Source of the DNA: Variovorax paradoxus
GTDB lineage: Bacteria; Pseudomonadota; Gammaproteobacteria; Burkholderiales; Burkholderiaceae_C
Reading direction: 5' to 3'
NCBI GenBank assembly: GCA_016806145.1
Contig: CP063167.1
Coordinates: forward strand, 1,484,501-1,548,500
DNA length: 64,000 bases
Shown one piece after another: positions 17,296-25,318 of the stretch (position 1 is its first letter; the number at the start of each line of letters is the position of its first letter). Below the pieces are notes generated by a model that had not been told where the DNA came from, did no database searches, and saw only the letters and a list, made by a program, of their open reading frames with translations. Position numbers and translations under genes: made by a program.

Positions 17296-18509
17296 GCGCC
17301 GAGAACCACACCGGGAGCGGCCCGCTCGCGGGCCTGCGGGTGCTCGACATCGCGACCGTGCTGGCCGGCCCCTTCGCCGCCACCCTGCTGGCGGACTACG
17401 GCGCCGACGTGCTCAAGCTCGAGCTGCCCGGCAAGGGCGACGGCATGCGCGCCTTCCCGCCCTTCAAGGACGGCAAGAGCATCTGGTGGAAGGCGGCGCA
17501 GCGCGGCAAGCGCTTCGGCACGCTCGACCTGCGCCGGCCCCAGGGGCTCGCGCTCTTCAAGCAGCTGCTGCCGCAGTTCGACGTGCTGATCGAGAACTTC
17601 CGACCCGGCACGCTCGACCGCTGGGGCCTGGGCAAGGAGGTGCTGTGGGCGCTGAAGCCCAACCTCGTGATCCTGCGCGTCACCGGCTTCGGCCAGACCG
17701 GGCCCTATTCGGAGCGGCCCGGCTTCGCGCGCATCTTCGAGGCCATGGGCGGGCTGACCACGGTCACCGGCCACGCGGACGGCGAGCCGATGCACGCGGG
17801 CGTGCCGCTCGGCGACTCGATCGGCGGGCTGTTCGGCGCCATCGGCATCCTGACCGCGCTGTGGCCGCGCGCGCGCGATCCCTCGCTGCCGGGCGAGGAG
17901 ATCGACCTCTCGCTGACCGAGTGCATCACTCGGCTGCTGGACTTCATGCCCGGCGTCTACGAGCAGCTCGGCACCGTGCCCACGCGCAGCGGTAACCGCA
18001 GCCCGTATTCGGCGCCCTCGGCCGTCTATCGCACGCGCGACGACCGCTGGGTGTCGATGGCGGGATCGATCAACTCGATGTTCGCGAACAACTGCTGCGC
18101 CATCGGCCGGCCCGAGCTCATCGACGACCCGCGCTTCGCCGACAACGCGAGCCGCGTGGTGCACGAGCAGGAGCTCAACCGCATCTTCATCGACTGGTGC
18201 GCGGCGCGCGATCTGGAGGAGGTCCTGGCCGCCTTCGCGCAGGCCGGCGGCACGCTGGCGCCGATCTACGGCATCGACCAGGTGGTGAGCGATCCGCAGG
18301 TGCGCGCGCGGCGCTCGATCGTGCCGGTGCCCGACCGCGACTTCGGCAGCCTCCAGATGCCGGCGGTGGTGCCGCGCTTCGCCGGCAGCCCGAGCGTGCC
18401 GCGCCACGCGGGCGCGGCGCTCGGGCAGGACAACGCGCAGGTGTACCGCGAGCTGCTCGGCCTGCCCGACGACACGCTCGCGCAGTTGCGCGCCGACGGC
18501 GTGATCTGA
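17292..18509 (+). CDS. Class III CoA-transferase (CaiB/BaiF family)
   Basis: A 405-residue family III CoA-transferase. Asp175 in PLGDSIGG corresponds to the aspartyl-CoA nucleophile of formyl-CoA transferase. The His that marks racemases (GHDxNY) is missing; the equivalent segment reads GFARIFEAMGG, so a transferase is favoured over a racemase. It probably activates the imported acid by moving CoA from a donor such as succinyl-CoA. The operon contains no CoA ligase, which makes this the likely entry step. The Bug receptor gene follows 30 bp downstream. Confidence 0.88.
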   Translation: MSAENHTGSGPLAGLRVLDIATVLAGPFAATLLADYGADVLKLELPGKGDGMRAFPPFKDGKSIWWKAAQRGKRFGTLDLRRPQGLALFKQLLPQFDVLIENFRPGTLDRWGLGKEVLWALKPNLVILRVTGFGQTGPYSERPGFARIFEAMGGLTTVTGHADGEPMHAGVPLGDSIGGLFGAIGILTALWPRARDPSLPGEEIDLSLTECITRLLDFMPGVYEQLGTVPTRSGNRSPYSAPSAVYRTRDDRWVSMAGSINSMFANNCCAIGRPELIDDPRFADNASRVVHEQELNRIFIDWCAARDLEEVLAAFAQAGGTLAPIYGIDQVVSDPQVRARRSIVPVPDRDFGSLQMPAVVPRFAGSPSVPRHAGAALGQDNAQVYRELLGLPDDTLAQLRADGVI

Positions 18510-18539
18510 CCCCCTCACGAGGACGAACGGAGACAGGAC

Positions 18540-19517
18540 ATGAAATCACTCGCGCGCCTGCGGGCGCTGCTCGGAGGGTTGCTGGCCGCGCTGTGCGCCG
18601 GCACCGCGGCCTGGGCCGCCCCCTACCCGGAACACCCCGTGCGCCTCGTCGTGCCGTACCCGGCGGGCGGCGCCACCGACGGCGCGATCCGGGTGCTGGC
18701 CGAGCGGCTCGGTGCCGCCTGGGGCCAGCCCGTCATCGTGGACAACCGGGCCGGCGCCTCGGGCCGGCTGGGCCTCGCGCTGGTGGCCAAGAGCCCGCAC
18801 AGCTACAACTTCGTGGCCGCCACCAACTCGACCATCAGCGACGAGCTGACGCGCGGCGGCGATGGTTCCTTCCTGCTGGCGCGCGACCTGGTGCCCGTGG
18901 TCACCATCTTCACGACGCCGGTCGCGCTGCTGGTGCACACCGGCACGGGCGTCGACAGCATGGCGCAGTACATCGCGCTGGCGCAGCGGCGCCCGGGCGC
19001 CGTGAGCTTCGGCTCCAGCGGCGAGGGCACCAGCACCCACTTCTACGGCGAGCTGCTCAAGCGCGAGAGCCGCATCGACATCACGCACATTCCGTTCGCG
19101 GGAGAGGGGCCCAACCTCACGGAGCTGCTCGGCGGGCACATCCAGAGCGCCTTCCTCAGCGCCTCGGGCGCGAAGAAGGCGCAGCAGACCGGCAAGACCA
19201 GGATCCTCGCGATCTCCACGCCCGGCGGCTCGATGCTGCTGCCCGGCGTTCCCAGCTTCACGCAGCTGGGCATCGCGGGGCTCGACCGCGATTCGTGGGT
19301 CGGCCTGTTCGCGCCGCTGGGCACGTCGCAGGCGGTGCGCGACGAGGTGGCGCGCGAGGTCCGCAAGGCCTTCGCCGTGCCCGAGGTGCGCGAGCGCTAC
19401 GTGCAGCTCGGCCTGATCGCCGAGGGCGGAACGCCGCAGGAGCTCGAGCAGCGCGTGCAGGCCGACCGGGCCTACTGGACGCGCGTGGTGCAGGAGACGG
19501 GCATCAAGCTCAAGTAG
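18540..19517 (+). CDS. Bug-type tripartite tricarboxylate transporter receptor
   Basis: A 325-residue Bug receptor with a Sec signal peptide (ALLGGLLAALCAGTAAWA). Family landmarks are YPEHPVRLVVPYPAGGATD, VIVDNRAGASGRLG, FGSSGEGTSTHFYGELL and ALSTPGG-type segments; the GSSGEGTSTH loop covers the ligand pocket. It is the last gene of the SDR-to-CoA-transferase operon and likely captures the substrate of that pathway for import. It converges on the TonB receptor gene, 17 bp away. Confidence 0.9.
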   Translation: MKSLARLRALLGGLLAALCAGTAAWAAPYPEHPVRLVVPYPAGGATDGAIRVLAERLGAAWGQPVIVDNRAGASGRLGLALVAKSPHSYNFVAATNSTISDELTRGGDGSFLLARDLVPVVTIFTTPVALLVHTGTGVDSMAQYIALAQRRPGAVSFGSSGEGTSTHFYGELLKRESRIDITHIPFAGEGPNLTELLGGHIQSAFLSASGAKKAQQTGKTRILAISTPGGSMLLPGVPSFTQLGIAGLDRDSWVGLFAPLGTSQAVRDEVAREVRKAFAVPEVRERYVQLGLIAEGGTPQELEQRVQADRAYWTRVVQETGIKLK

Positions 19518-19534
19518 CGCCGCGCCCGCCTGGC

Positions 19535-21976
19535 CTACCAGCGGTAGGTCGCCGTCGCCAGCACCTTGCGCGGCTCCCCGTAGTAGCAGCTGCCCGAGCT
19601 GCAGTTCGCCACGTAGTTGCGGTTGCCCAGGTTGCGAAGGTTCAGCGCGAGGCTCCAGCGCTCGAAGTCGTAGCCCAGCAACGCGTCGAACACGGTGTAC
19701 GAGGGCACGGGCACCGGCGTGCTCTGCTGGTAGCCGCGGTTCGAGCCCATGAAGCGCGCGCCCAGGCCGAGCTTCACGCCGTTGGCGAAGCGGTAGTCGG
19801 CCCACACCGAGAGCTGGTTGCGCGATACGGCCTGCATCTGCTTGCCGATCTCGCTGGGCGTGCTGCTGGCCGTGACCTCGGCCTTGGGCGTGTAGGTGTA
19901 GGCGGCCGTCACGTTCATGCGCGGCATGGGTTCGAACGAGGCCTCGAGCTCGAGGCCGCGCACCAGGATCTCGCCGGTCTGGCGCGGCGTGTAGTCGGCG
20001 TCGTAGGTGATGTAGTTCTGGCGCCGCAGGTCGAACACGGCGGCGCTGTACTTGTCCTTGCGGCCCACCGGCTGGTAGCGCACGCCCACCTCGTACTGGC
20101 GGCCGGTCTCGGGCTTCAGGGGCTGGTTGGTCTGCGGGTCGACCGTGACCGTGGGCGAGAACGACTCCGAGTAGCTGAAGTAGGGCGCCCAGCCGCTCGG
20201 ATGCAGGTAGACCAGGCCCGCGCGGCTGGTGAACTTGTGGTCGTCGATGCGCGTGGTCGAGCCGTCGATGTGGCTGAAGGACACGGCGCGCGCGCTGTCG
20301 TAGCGGCCGCCCAGCGTGGCGACCCAGTCGCCCCACTTGATCTGGTCCTGCAGGTAGAAGCCGGTCTGCGACAGCGTGGTGCGCGCATCGAACCACGGGT
20401 CGGCGGTGGTGGTGAGGCCGGTGCTCACCGGCAGGTAGCCGTCGATGTCGCTCACGGTGCCGCTGTTGGAGGTGCGCTGGTCGTTGCGCGAGCGCTGGTA
20501 GTCGAGGCCGACCAGCAGCGTGTGCTGCCAGTCGCCCCAGCGCAGCTTCGCCTGCAGCTGGTTGTCGATCGAGGCGATGCGCGCGGCCTCCTTGCTCGCG
20601 AACGGGAAGCGGCTCAGCACGCGGTAGTTGGCGGGGCTGGCCGGGTTGTCGGCATCCACGGTCACGAAGCTGGGCTGGTTGTAGACCTGCCCGTAGTCGA
20701 CCTTGATCGAGCCGTAGCGCGCGTTCTGGCGAAAGCTCAGCGTGTCGTTCAGGCGATGCTCGAACAGGTAGCCGACCATCCATTGGTCCTGGTTGAAGCG
20801 GTCGAAGTTCGGGTCGCCGACGTAGGTCTTGCGCGAGAACTGGCCGTTGGGGTTGGGCAGCAGGGTGCCGACCTCGGGGAAGCTGCCGTAGGAGCTGCCG
20901 TCGCGGATGCGCAGGTAGTGCGACAGCAGGGTCAGCGAGGTGTCGCCCGAAGGCTTCCAGGTCAGCGAGGGCGCGATGAAGCTGCGGTCGTTCGGCAGGC
21001 CGCTGGCCGGCAGGCTGGCATCGCGCAGCAGGCCCGTGAGGCGGTAGAGCAGCTTGCCCTCGGCATCGAGCGGGCCCGAGAAATCGCCCGCGATCTGGCG
21101 CCGCGCGTTGTCGCCGAACTGCAGCTGCAGTTCGCGCAGCGGCTGCGCGGTGGGGCGCTTGCTGACCACGTTGATCATGCCGCCCGGACCGTTCTGGCCG
21201 TAGAGCACCGAGCTCGGGCCGCGCAGCACCTCCACGCGCTCGGTACCGTAGCTCTCGGTCTGCCAGATGGCCCAGCCGTTGTTGTTGCGCAGCTGCAGGC
21301 CGTCGAGGTAGTAGCCGGGCGCCTGCGCGTCGAAGCCGCGCAGGATGGTCCAGTCGAAGCGCGAGTCGGCGCCCCAGGGCGAAACGTTGATGCCCGGCGT
21401 GTAGGCCAGCGACTCCTTGAGCCGGGTGGCGCCCGTGGCCTCGATGAAGTCGGCGGTGACCACCGAGATCGATTGCGGCGTCTCGATGATCGGCGTGTCG
21501 GTCTTGCTGCCGGCGGTGGCGCGCCGCGCGATGTAGCCGGGAACATGGCCGGTGGCGGTCTCCTCGGTGCCGGCCGTGACCACGATCGGCGGCAGCGCGC
21601 CGGTGTCGCCGGCCGAGGCGCGCACCACGGTGAAGGCCGCGTCGCCGTTGCGCACGTAGCCCAGGCCGCTGCCCGCGAGCACGCGCTCGAGCGCCTGCTG
21701 CAGCGTGACGGCGCCGCGCACCGCGGGTGCGGTGCGGCCCTCGAGCAGCGAGCTCTCGCCGCCGATGGCGATGCCGTACTGGCGCGACAGCACGCCCAGG
21801 CTCTGGGCCAGCGGCTGGGCCGGCAGCGCGAGCTGCAACGTGGTCGACGGGGCCGCCGGCGCGCCTTGCGCACGCGCGGGGCCGCCCATTGCGAGCAGCG
21901 CCGAGGCGATGGCGCAGGCGAGGGCCGCGGCCTGGAGGGAATCGATGCGGGGGCGCCGCGGGGTCTGCTGGTTCAT
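19535..21976 (-). CDS. TonB-dependent siderophore receptor with STN signalling domain
   Basis: An 813-residue outer-membrane receptor. The start at 21976 gives a signal peptide ending near residue 37 (GGPARAQ); the longer open frame lacks one. Residues about 45-105 form an STN (secretin/TonB N-terminal) domain (LALPAQPLAQSLGVLSRQYG), as in transducing receptors such as FecA. The plug follows (TPQSISVVTADFIEATGA, then VEVLRGPSSVLYGQNGPGG), and a 22-strand-type barrel ends in the aromatic Trp813 expected for Bam assembly. With the FecR and ECF sigma genes upstream it should import a ferric siderophore and signal its presence. Ligand unknown. Confidence 0.95.
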   Translation of the reverse strand: MNQQTPRRPRIDSLQAAALACAIASALLAMGGPARAQGAPAAPSTTLQLALPAQPLAQSLGVLSRQYGIAIGGESSLLEGRTAPAVRGAVTLQQALERVLAGSGLGYVRNGDAAFTVVRASAGDTGALPPIVVTAGTEETATGHVPGYIARRATAGSKTDTPIIETPQSISVVTADFIEATGATRLKESLAYTPGINVSPWGADSRFDWTILRGFDAQAPGYYLDGLQLRNNNGWAIWQTESYGTERVEVLRGPSSVLYGQNGPGGMINVVSKRPTAQPLRELQLQFGDNARRQIAGDFSGPLDAEGKLLYRLTGLLRDASLPASGLPNDRSFIAPSLTWKPSGDTSLTLLSHYLRIRDGSSYGSFPEVGTLLPNPNGQFSRKTYVGDPNFDRFNQDQWMVGYLFEHRLNDTLSFRQNARYGSIKVDYGQVYNQPSFVTVDADNPASPANYRVLSRFPFASKEAARIASIDNQLQAKLRWGDWQHTLLVGLDYQRSRNDQRTSNSGTVSDIDGYLPVSTGLTTTADPWFDARTTLSQTGFYLQDQIKWGDWVATLGGRYDSARAVSFSHIDGSTTRIDDHKFTSRAGLVYLHPSGWAPYFSYSESFSPTVTVDPQTNQPLKPETGRQYEVGVRYQPVGRKDKYSAAVFDLRRQNYITYDADYTPRQTGEILVRGLELEASFEPMPRMNVTAAYTYTPKAEVTASSTPSEIGKQMQAVSRNQLSVWADYRFANGVKLGLGARFMGSNRGYQQSTPVPVPSYTVFDALLGYDFERWSLALNLRNLGNRNYVANCSSGSCYYGEPRKVLATATYRW

Positions 21977-22055
21977 GTCCGAAGGTCCTGGAGCTGGTTT
22001 GCTACAGAAGACCAGCGAGACGCCGCGTACCCCCCAAAAATAATCAAAACTTTTT

Positions 22056-23090
22056 TCAGGGCCGCCGCGCCGTGCCGGCGGCATGGCCGACGATTCGCGT
22101 GCCGCCGTCGGCCAGGCGCTGCGTGCGCACCGGCAGCATCACCGGCAGCGCGCCCACGAAGGCCTGCGGATCGCGCAGCCGGTAGCTGCCGGTCACGCGC
22201 AGCTCGCGCAGCGCGGGGTCGTCGGCCAGCTGCAGCGGCTGGCGCAGGTAGTCGTTCCAGCGCGCCACGGCCTCGGGCAGGCGCGTGTTGCGGAACACCA
22301 GCCAGCCCTGTTGCCAGTCGGCCACCTCGCCGACGTCGACGCTGCTGCGCGGGCCCAGCCCGCGCGCATCGGCCTCGATGGCCTCGCCGGCCTGCAGCAC
22401 GGTGCTGGGGGCGGCCGCCTCGTCCTGCCCTGCGGCCCAGACCGCGACCCGGCCCTCGGCCACAGCGAGGCGCATGCGGCCCTCGCGCACCGACACCGTG
22501 AACACCGTGCCGAGCACGCGCACGCGGCCCCAGTCGGTCGTCACGGTGAAGGGGCGCTCGGCATCGCGCGCGACCGCAAAGCGCGCCTCGCCGCGCGCCA
22601 GGTGCACCGTGCGGCGGTCGCGGTAGAGCAGAACATGCAGCGCCGTGTTGGCTGCCAGGTCGAGCGTGCTGCCGTCGGGCAGCGCATGGGCCAGGGTCTG
22701 CGCCTGGCCGGTGCTCGGCATCGCCTCGTAGACCGGCTGCTGCCAGTACCAGCGTCCGCCGGCACCGGTCAGCGCGGCCAGGCCGGTCACGCCCAGCAGG
22801 CCGATCGTGCGGCGCCGCGCGCGCCGTTCCTGCGCGGCGCTCGGCGGCATCGGCAACTGGCCGCGCAGCGCGCCGTCGTCGACCGCGTTCCAGATCCGGT
22901 GCGCGGTCGCCGCGGCATCGGCGTTGGCGGGCGACAGCGCGCGCCAGCGGCCCAGCTCGGCCTGCGCGGCGTCGGCGGCCTCGGGGCTGCCGCGGTGGAT
23001 GCGGCCGATCAGCGTCAGCGCATGCTCGACCAGCGCGCGCGGCGCGCGCCGTTCGTCGGCGCCGAGCAGGGGTTGTGCGCGCGCGGCCAT
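22056..23090 (-). CDS. FecR-family anti-sigma/sigma-regulator protein
   Basis: A 344-residue FecR-type inner-membrane protein. The N-terminal cytoplasmic part (DUF4880-like) binds the sigma factor; one membrane segment lies near residues 88-105 (RTIGLLGVTGLAALTGAGG); the periplasmic part has the FecR core (DGSTLDLAANTALHV, LARGEARFAVARDAERPF, VRVLGTVFTVS) that contacts the receptor's STN domain. The ATG at 23090 lies 2 bp after the sigma-factor stop, indicating coupling. The TonB receptor gene follows 79 bp downstream. Confidence 0.93.
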   Translation of the reverse strand: MAARAQPLLGADERRAPRALVEHALTLIGRIHRGSPEAADAAQAELGRWRALSPANADAAATAHRIWNAVDDGALRGQLPMPPSAAQERRARRRTIGLLGVTGLAALTGAGGRWYWQQPVYEAMPSTGQAQTLAHALPDGSTLDLAANTALHVLLYRDRRTVHLARGEARFAVARDAERPFTVTTDWGRVRVLGTVFTVSVREGRMRLAVAEGRVAVWAAGQDEAAAPSTVLQAGEAIEADARGLGPRSSVDVGEVADWQQGWLVFRNTRLPEAVARWNDYLRQPLQLADDPALRELRVTGSYRLRDPQAFVGALPVMLPVRTQRLADGGTRIVGHAAGTARRP

Positions 23091-23092
23091 GG

Positions 23093-23569
23093 TCAGTCGG
23101 TTCCCCCGCCGTAGCCCGCGCAGTCGAGCAGGGCGCGCGTCATGTGGTGCTCGACCGCCTTCTCGCTGATCTCCATGTGGGCCGCGGTCTGCGCATAGCT
23201 GAGGCCGTGGATGCGCACGAGCAGGAAGGCATGGCGGCGCTTGCGCGGCATGGCCTCGAGCAGCGCGACCAGCCGCTGCAGTTGCTGCCGGGCCGCCACG
23301 TGGCGTTCCACCGAGGGCGCGCTGTCGGGCGCGACCAGCGCCAGCGTGTCGAGCATGCGCAGCTCGGCGGCGCGCCGCGTGGCCTGGGTGGCGAGCAGGT
23401 TGCGGCCGGTCTGGTAGAGCAGCGCGCGCGGTTCGAGCACCAGGCCGCCCGCGTCCTGGTGGCCGAGCACGCGCGCATAGGCTTCCTGCACGAGGTCGGC
23501 GGCGGTGTCGCCATCGCCGGCCTTGCGGGTGAAATAGCGCAGCAATTCTCTGTGGTAGCGCTCGAGCAC
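23093..23569 (-). CDS. FecI-type ECF sigma factor
   Basis: A 158-residue extracytoplasmic-function sigma factor with a GTG start (GAGGTG eight bases upstream). Region 2 is seen around ADLVQEAYARVL (residues 24-35) and region 4 around LSYAQTAAHMEISEKAVEHH (residues 123-142), the promoter-recognition helix-turn-helix. It heads the sigma/FecR/TonB-receptor unit on the minus strand and should direct transcription of the receptor gene when FecR is triggered. Iron control through Fur is usual for this family, but I did not identify a convincing Fur box in the 109 bp upstream. Confidence 0.93.
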   Translation of the reverse strand: MLERYHRELLRYFTRKAGDGDTAADLVQEAYARVLGHQDAGGLVLEPRALLYQTGRNLLATQATRRAAELRMLDTLALVAPDSAPSVERHVAARQQLQRLVALLEAMPRKRRHAFLLVRIHGLSYAQTAAHMEISEKAVEHHMTRALLDCAGYGGGTD

Positions 23570-23678
23570 GGTACACCTCAGCCGGTGTGGAAACAGGGAA
23601 CTCCCGTCTTGGCTGAGATGTGGCGGCGGCTGATCCGTGGCGCGGGAGAGGGAGCGGAAATTATAGGGAGCGGCCGTG

Positions 23679-24656
23679 TCAGCCCGCCTTGCGCTGCATC
23701 TTGCGCGCCGTCTCCACCACCACCGCGCGCAGCGACTGCACCATCGGCTGCCCCTCCAGTTCCTTCAGCGTGAAGAAGCTCACCGGCGGCAGGTTCCAGC
23801 TCAGGCGATAGGGAAGCGCGGCCCAGTGGCCGGCCTGTTCCATCTCGGCCACCACGTCGCGCGCGAGGATGGCGATGGCGTTGGGCTCGGTGCGCAGCAC
23901 GGTTTCCATGCTGCGGATGGCGGTGGTCTCGAGCATCGGCACCGGCGGCTGCACGCCGGCGCCGACGAAGATCGCGTTGTAGGTGCGGCGCATCGGCGTG
24001 TTCGGCGGCGGCAGGATCCAGTCGAGCTGCGCGAGCCGGGCCCAGTCGAGCGGCCCGCGCGAGAGCCGCTTCGCGCTCTTGGCCGACACCACCAGGCAGG
24101 GCTCCTGTTGGTGGATCGCCTCCTGCACCAGGCCGGTGGCGTCGCCGTCGTACGAGCGGCCGATCGCGCAGTCGAGCTCGCGCGCGAGCAGGCCGGCCAC
24201 CAGTTCGTCGGTGGTGCCCTCGCGCGTCATCACCGCCATGCGCGGCGTGCGGTCGAGCAGATGCGCGAGCGCGGCCGACAGCAATTGCTGCGGCACCTGC
24301 TGCGTGAGCCCCAGGCGCAGGCGGCCGCCGCGGCCCGCCTCGAGCGAGGTCAGCACGCGCGTGGTGGCCTCGAGCTCGGCGAGCCAGCGCCGCGCGTAAT
24401 GCAGCACCGCCTCGCCGGCCGCGGTGGGCACCAGGCCGCGGCTGCTGCGCTCGAACAGGCGGTTGCCGAAGATGTCCTCGGTCTCGCGCAGCGCCTTGGT
24501 GATCGCGGGCTGGCTCAGCCGCATCTCGGCCGCCACGCGGCCCAGCGTGCGGTGCCGGTCGATGGCCTGCAGCAGCGAGAGCTGGCGCAGCTTGAGGCGC
24601 GAGAGCAGCGCGTGCTGCAGGTCGGCGGCGGGGTCGCGGGCGGTCGGAGAGGCCAT
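23679..24656 (-). CDS. LysR-family transcriptional regulator
   Basis: A 325-residue LysR regulator with an unusually long N-terminal lead before the helix-turn-helix, which begins at about residue 19 (SRLKLRQLSLLQAIDRH, then LSQPAITKALRETEDIFG). The layout resembles the PcaQ/GbpR-type branch that controls aromatic-acid and sugar-acid catabolism. It is divergent from the GAF/monooxygenase operon starting at 24726, with 69 bp between, and is its likely regulator. Confidence 0.92.
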   Translation of the reverse strand: MASPTARDPAADLQHALLSRLKLRQLSLLQAIDRHRTLGRVAAEMRLSQPAITKALRETEDIFGNRLFERSSRGLVPTAAGEAVLHYARRWLAELEATTRVLTSLEAGRGGRLRLGLTQQVPQQLLSAALAHLLDRTPRMAVMTREGTTDELVAGLLARELDCAIGRSYDGDATGLVQEAIHQQEPCLVVSAKSAKRLSRGPLDWARLAQLDWILPPPNTPMRRTYNAIFVGAGVQPPVPMLETTAIRSMETVLRTEPNAIAILARDVVAEMEQAGHWAALPYRLSWNLPPVSFFTLKELEGQPMVQSLRAVVVETARKMQRKAG

Positions 24657-24725
24657 AACCGTCAGGTTATCGCCCGATCAGAATTTAGTCCACTTTGGTG
24701 AATCGCGAGGCCTAGACTTTTCTCC

Positions 24726-25316
24726 ATGCCCACAGCCACCGCCACGACGCTCATGGCCACCTTGGCCGATCTCCTCGACGCGCTCGACGCAGCGCGCGAC
24801 GCCGACGAGGCGCTGCGGCGGATCGATCGCTGCCGGCGCGAGCTCGTGCCCGGCAGCATCTTCAGCATCCAGCAGAACGTGACGACCAAAGACGATCCGG
24901 CCGGCGAGATCCGGCTGCGCCGCTTCTATTCGTCGGAGGCGCACCGCTACCCGGTCAATGGCGCCAAGCGCAAGACGCACACGAGCTGGACCGACCGCCT
25001 GTTCCGCCAGGGCCGCGTGTTCGTGGGCGAGGGCGCCCAGGTGCTGGCGCGCCACTTCGACGACTTCGAGCAGATGCGGCCCGCGGGCCTGTGCAGCGTG
25101 GTCAACGTGCCGCTGCTGCGGGGCGCGCTGTGTTTCGCCACCTTCAACGTGTTCGGCATCCGCGAGCGCTGGCAGCCCGAGGAGGTGCTCGGCATCCGCA
25201 TGCTGGCGCTGGCCGCCGCGCGCTGGGTGCCGGTCGCGCCCGGCCTCGCCTACCGCTTCGCCGCCGACGCGGTGCCGATCGACTTCCCCGCTCTCTCTCC
25301 TGAAGTGAAGGCCTGA
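24726..25316 (+). CDS. GAF-domain-like small protein
   Basis: A 196-residue protein whose middle (about residues 55-165) resembles a GAF domain: TSWTDRLFRQGRVFVGEGAQ, then MRPAGLCSVVNVPLL and CFATFNVFGIRERWQ. There is no output domain. It is the first gene of the operon and ends 2 bp before the flavin monooxygenase start. Similar stand-alone GAF proteins occur beside aromatic hydroxylases and may bind a substrate or act as an accessory sensor; this role is inferred. Confidence 0.75.
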   Translation: MPTATATTLMATLADLLDALDAARDADEALRRIDRCRRELVPGSIFSIQQNVTTKDDPAGEIRLRRFYSSEAHRYPVNGAKRKTHTSWTDRLFRQGRVFVGEGAQVLARHFDDFEQMRPAGLCSVVNVPLLRGALCFATFNVFGIRERWQPEEVLGIRMLALAAARWVPVAPGLAYRFAADAVPIDFPALSPEVKA

Positions 25317-25318
25317 CC

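Noticed and set aside
6748..18509. Calling both CaiB/BaiF proteins CoA-transferases
   Set aside because: The first (6748-7932) has the complete His/Asp/Glu racemase triad; only the second (17292-18509) fits a transferase.
19534..19548. CCTACC-AGC-GGTAGG hairpin between convergent genes as terminator
   Set aside because: The stem is only 6 bp, lies mainly inside the last codons of the TonB receptor gene, and has no T-run on either side.
18197..22501. Very long plus-strand open frame (1434 codons) over the TonB receptor region
   Set aside because: Arg/Ala/Gly/His-rich composition without domains; it is antisense to a clear TonB receptor/FecR pair and arises from high GC.
24683..24703. ATT-N15-AAT near-palindrome between the LysR and GAF genes
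   Set aside because: Only three bases per arm are symmetric; too weak to call an operator although the location is suitable.
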